Shown: in pieces, positions 6,362-8,138 of the stretch
Numbering within the stretch: the stretch's first letter is position 1
Layout of the letters: each line of letters starts with the position of its first letter
Assembly: GCA_964533425.1 (NCBI GenBank)
Contig: CAZHJG010000037.1
Coordinates: forward strand, 1 to 8,138
From: CAZHJG01 sp964533425
GTDB taxonomy: Bacteria > Patescibacteriota > Saccharimonadia > Saccharimonadales > UBA4665
Direction: 5' to 3'
DNA length: 8,138 bases
Made by a program: the position numbers and the translations under genes
The notes under the pieces: generated by a model
Database searches by the model: none
Told to the model about the DNA's origin: nothing
What the model saw: only the letters and a program-made list of their open reading frames with translations

Positions 6362-6499
6362 GTTTAGCCGTTAGCAATTGGCCATTAGCCATACATTAAC
6401 CAGTATCCATTAGCCGTTTACACACCTGAACTGCGCTTCAACGGCTACAGGTTAATGGCTAACGTATGGTGAATGGTAAATGGCCAATTGCTAATGGCC
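6362..6499. repeat. Imperfect palindrome of in-phase CATTAGC-type heptamers upstream of gyrB
   Basis: The left half consists of four 7-bp words from 6362 to 6389, a 4-bp slip (CATA) and four more from 6394 to 6421 (for example CATTAGC, CATTAAC). The right half is eight unbroken complementary-type words from 6444 to 6499 (for example AATGGCC, GTTAATG). Exact pairing occurs at 6371-6386 with 6479-6494 (16 bp) and at 6411-6418 with 6440-6447 (8 bp); between these the pairing is partial. The apex (about 6419-6439) is not repetitive. It fills most of the space between the ATPase gene's stop and the gyrB promoter. No flanking target-site duplication is visible and no reading frame is credible. It may be transcribed as the 3' end of the ATPase mRNA. 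Its function is unknown. Confidence 0.88.
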
Positions 6500-6505
6500 T
6501 TGTGT

Positions 6506-8138
6506 TCAGGAGGTTTTGGACTCATCAACCTGCTTAAACGATCCGTCCTGATCAATGAAGATGGTGTCGTCCTTGCCCGGGCTTAGGTCAAAGGTATGTT
6601 CCTTAGGATTCTGAGGCTTGGCCGGAGGCCGAGCCGGCGGTGCAGCTGGAGTCTGTGAGCTGGGAGCCAGCGCCTTGAGCTCTTCCTTCAACTCGGCTGC
6701 TATCTTGTTCACTTCCTGTCGCGAAAGCTCATCGCTAGAAATGTTTTCAGAAGTTGGCTGCGTCGGAGGGGTCAGCGGATTCTGCGATTGCGATGCAGAT
6801 GGCGTCGGTGGTGGCGTTACAGCAGCTGGCGGCGGTGTATCAGGCACAGCCGCAGCGCTGGCTGCTGGACTACTATAGGCGCCGACTGAGGGCGGTGGCG
6901 CGCCTGTCCGCCGCTTATTCAGCCACTCATCCAGGAAAGATCCGGTACCAGTCGGTCCGGGAGCAGGCGGTGGCGCCGGACGATTGCTAGCTTGCGGTGA
7001 AGCATACGGATTAACGCTGCCGAGATTCCCCGCTCCTCCGCCCGGCTGATACGGCGACGGAGCCAAGCCACTCCCTGTTGGTCGGGGTGCTTCCCTGGTT
7101 GCCATCCGCTCGTTAATCTCCTTTTCAACCAAGGCCTTAGGCCGCCCATACTTGGCCGCCGTCAGCTGCTTCAAAGCTTCCGACAGGCGTGGATTGGCCG
7201 TCCCTAGCGGTGGCAGTGTATTCATGCTGAATGGCTGGGTCGGCACACCACCAATCAACGTCCGCACAATAGTATTGTAGTTCGGCACGCGCAACAGATC
7301 ATCGCCATCAAAGATCGGCTGGAAGTACTTACCCAGGGCCTCCACATCATTCTGACCGATACGGAAGCTAACGATGGTGCCCATGTTGCCGAACACGGCG
7401 TCACGAATTTCCTGCGTCAGCTGCGTGGTGAACTGGTTGGCCACAATCAAATTCAAGTGATATTTTCGAGCTTCCGAGGCAATGGTTGCAAAGCTATCAG
7501 TCGAAAAGTTCTGAAACTCGTCAACGTACAGACTGAAGTCGACGCGCTCTTCCTCAGGTATGTTTGACCGACTCATAGCGGCGGCCTGGAACTTCATTAC
7601 GAACACCATGCCGAGCAGCTTGGAGTTCAGTTCACCGGTGCGGCCTTTGCTGAGGTTCACCAGCAGGATTTTCTTATTGTCCATCACCTGCCTCAAGTCA
7701 AAGGCGCTGGTTGTCTGACCGATGATATTGCGCATCATTTCATTGCTCAGGAACGCACCGAACTTACTCACGAACCAACTCACCACATCACCGAATTCGT
7801 TGGAACGCTGACTGGCCGGCATTTCCTTCTGCCAGAACTCCAGCACGGTGTTGTCCGTCACGTGCTGGAGCTTCTGTTTCACGTACTCAGGATCGCGAAA
7901 CAGCTTCGGGATGTCCACAAACGTCCCGCCCTCCGGATCGGCCATAATGGTCAGCGCCGCGTTACGGAACAAGTGCTCATAGCGCGGCCCCATAATACCC
8001 TGGTGCTGCGGGTCGTACAGCTTGTACAGCATATTTAAAGCTTCCTGGATCAAGAAGTCTTTCTGGTCTGGCGTATTAAACTCAAACAGATTGAGTCCCA
8101 TCGGATAGTCCATATCAGCCGGCGAGAAGTATATAACA
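6506..8138 (-). CDS. VirD4/TraG-like type IV secretion (conjugative coupling) ATPase, C-terminal part
   Basis: This is an open frame with no start before the right edge, so the gene is cut by the window. The codons upstream of the ATG at 8113 read VIYFSPAD, the stretch that follows the nucleotide-binding region in VirD4/TraG-type proteins. The ATG is therefore probably internal and the Walker A motif lies outside. Counting from that Met, the visible part has Walker B YVDEFQNF (D198, E199), a sensor-like IVANQF (223-228), and the end of the RecA-like core by about residue 300. A low-complexity Pro/Ala/Ser tail (about 340-505) follows, with a short charged helix (about 463-482) and an acidic C-terminus. 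Such ATPases sit at the inner membrane and feed DNA or protein to a secretion channel. The membrane part, if any, is not visible. It ends in TGA, with gyrB following in the same direction after 246 bp. Confidence 0.8.
   Translation of the reverse strand, partial: VIYFSPADMDYPMGLNLFEFNTPDQKDFLIQEALNMLYKLYDPQHQGIMGPRYEHLFRNAALTIMADPEGGTFVDIPKLFRDPEYVKQKLQHVTDNTVLEFWQKEMPASQRSNEFGDVVSWFVSKFGAFLSNEMMRNIIGQTTSAFDLRQVMDNKKILLVNLSKGRTGELNSKLLGMVFVMKFQAAAMSRSNIPEEERVDFSLYVDEFQNFSTDSFATIASEARKYHLNLIVANQFTTQLTQEIRDAVFGNMGTIVSFRIGQNDVEALGKYFQPIFDGDDLLRVPNYNTIVRTLIGGVPTQPFSMNTLPPLGTANPRLSEALKQLTAAKYGRPKALVEKEINERMATREAPRPTGSGLAPSPYQPGGGAGNLGSVNPYASPQASNRPAPPPAPGPTGTGSFLDEWLNKRRTGAPPPSVGAYSSPAASAAAVPDTPPPAAVTPPPTPSASQSQNPLTPPTQPTSENISSDELSRQEVNKIAAELKEELKALAPSSQTPAAPPARPPAKPQNPKEHTFDLSPGKDDTIFIDQDGSFKQVDESKTS

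Noticed and set aside
6362..6499. Heptamer arrays as a CRISPR or as a transposon-derived MITE.
   Set aside because: Units are 7 bp with no spacers, which rules out CRISPR. I see no target-site duplication or transposase-type terminal repeats, so mobility is unsupported.
6506..6508. TGA read as glycine (the Gracilibacteria/Absconditabacteria code).
   Set aside because: The TGA ends the ATPase gene at a sensible point. The gyrase and sigma genes contain no internal TGA, so the standard code suffices.
8111..8113. ATG at 8113 as the true start of the ATPase gene.
   Set aside because: The frame stays open to the window edge, and the upstream codons encode family-typical sequence (VIYFSPAD). The Met is therefore most likely internal.

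Overview
This 8.1 kb window is a mostly housekeeping stretch of a bacterial chromosome. It carries the 5' tip of a 16S rRNA gene (minus strand, running off the left edge), a primary-type sigma-70 factor (plus strand), gyrA, gyrB and the C-terminal part of a VirD4/TraG-like type IV secretion ATPase (the last three all minus strand). Stop codons are standard: two TAA in the gyrase genes, TAA in the sigma gene, TGA in the ATPase gene. Base composition looks moderate (about half GC, by eye) in the genes and is very AT-rich in the gyrB-gyrA spacer. The VirD4-like ATPase next to gyrB, the small genes and the divergent sigma factor suggest a Candidate Phyla Radiation bacterium, perhaps Saccharibacteria. 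This is an inference from protein style; nothing in the window proves it.

Layout. Positions 1-38 are the first bases of 16S rRNA. Positions 39-385 hold no protein gene. They contain a well-formed rRNA promoter (TTGACC, 17 bp, TATTAT), a roughly 230-nt rRNA leader rich in hairpins with a boxA-like word, a DnaA-box-like site, and a back-to-back extended -10 promoter for the sigma gene. That promoter is placed so that the sigma mRNA would start at or next to its ATG. The sigma gene (386-1528) and gyrA (1525-4098) converge and overlap by 4 bp, so both stop codons lie inside one TTAA palindrome. gyrB (4289-6259) lies upstream of gyrA in the same direction, with its own good promoter and Shine-Dalgarno site. 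The ATPase gene (6506-8138) enters from the right edge.

The most unusual feature is the pair of spacers on either side of gyrB. Each holds a long imperfect palindrome built almost entirely of degenerate 7-bp words kept in phase: AATTTTC-type words at 4131-4282, with perfect 35-bp outer arms, and CATTAGC-type words at 6362-6499. The words differ, but the design (heptamer array, inverted copy, short non-repeat apex) is the same. They could be a family of genomic repeats, transcribed RNA hairpins, or supercoil-absorbing cruciforms next to the gyrase promoters. The last idea is speculative but testable.

Functionally, the window groups transcription and DNA-topology genes: a sigma factor divergent from rRNA and the two gyrase subunits that together form the A2B2 enzyme. 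Both gyrase subunits have all catalytic residues. At two classical drug-contact positions they carry residues that differ from E. coli: Ala at GyrA Ser83 and Glu at GyrB Arg136.
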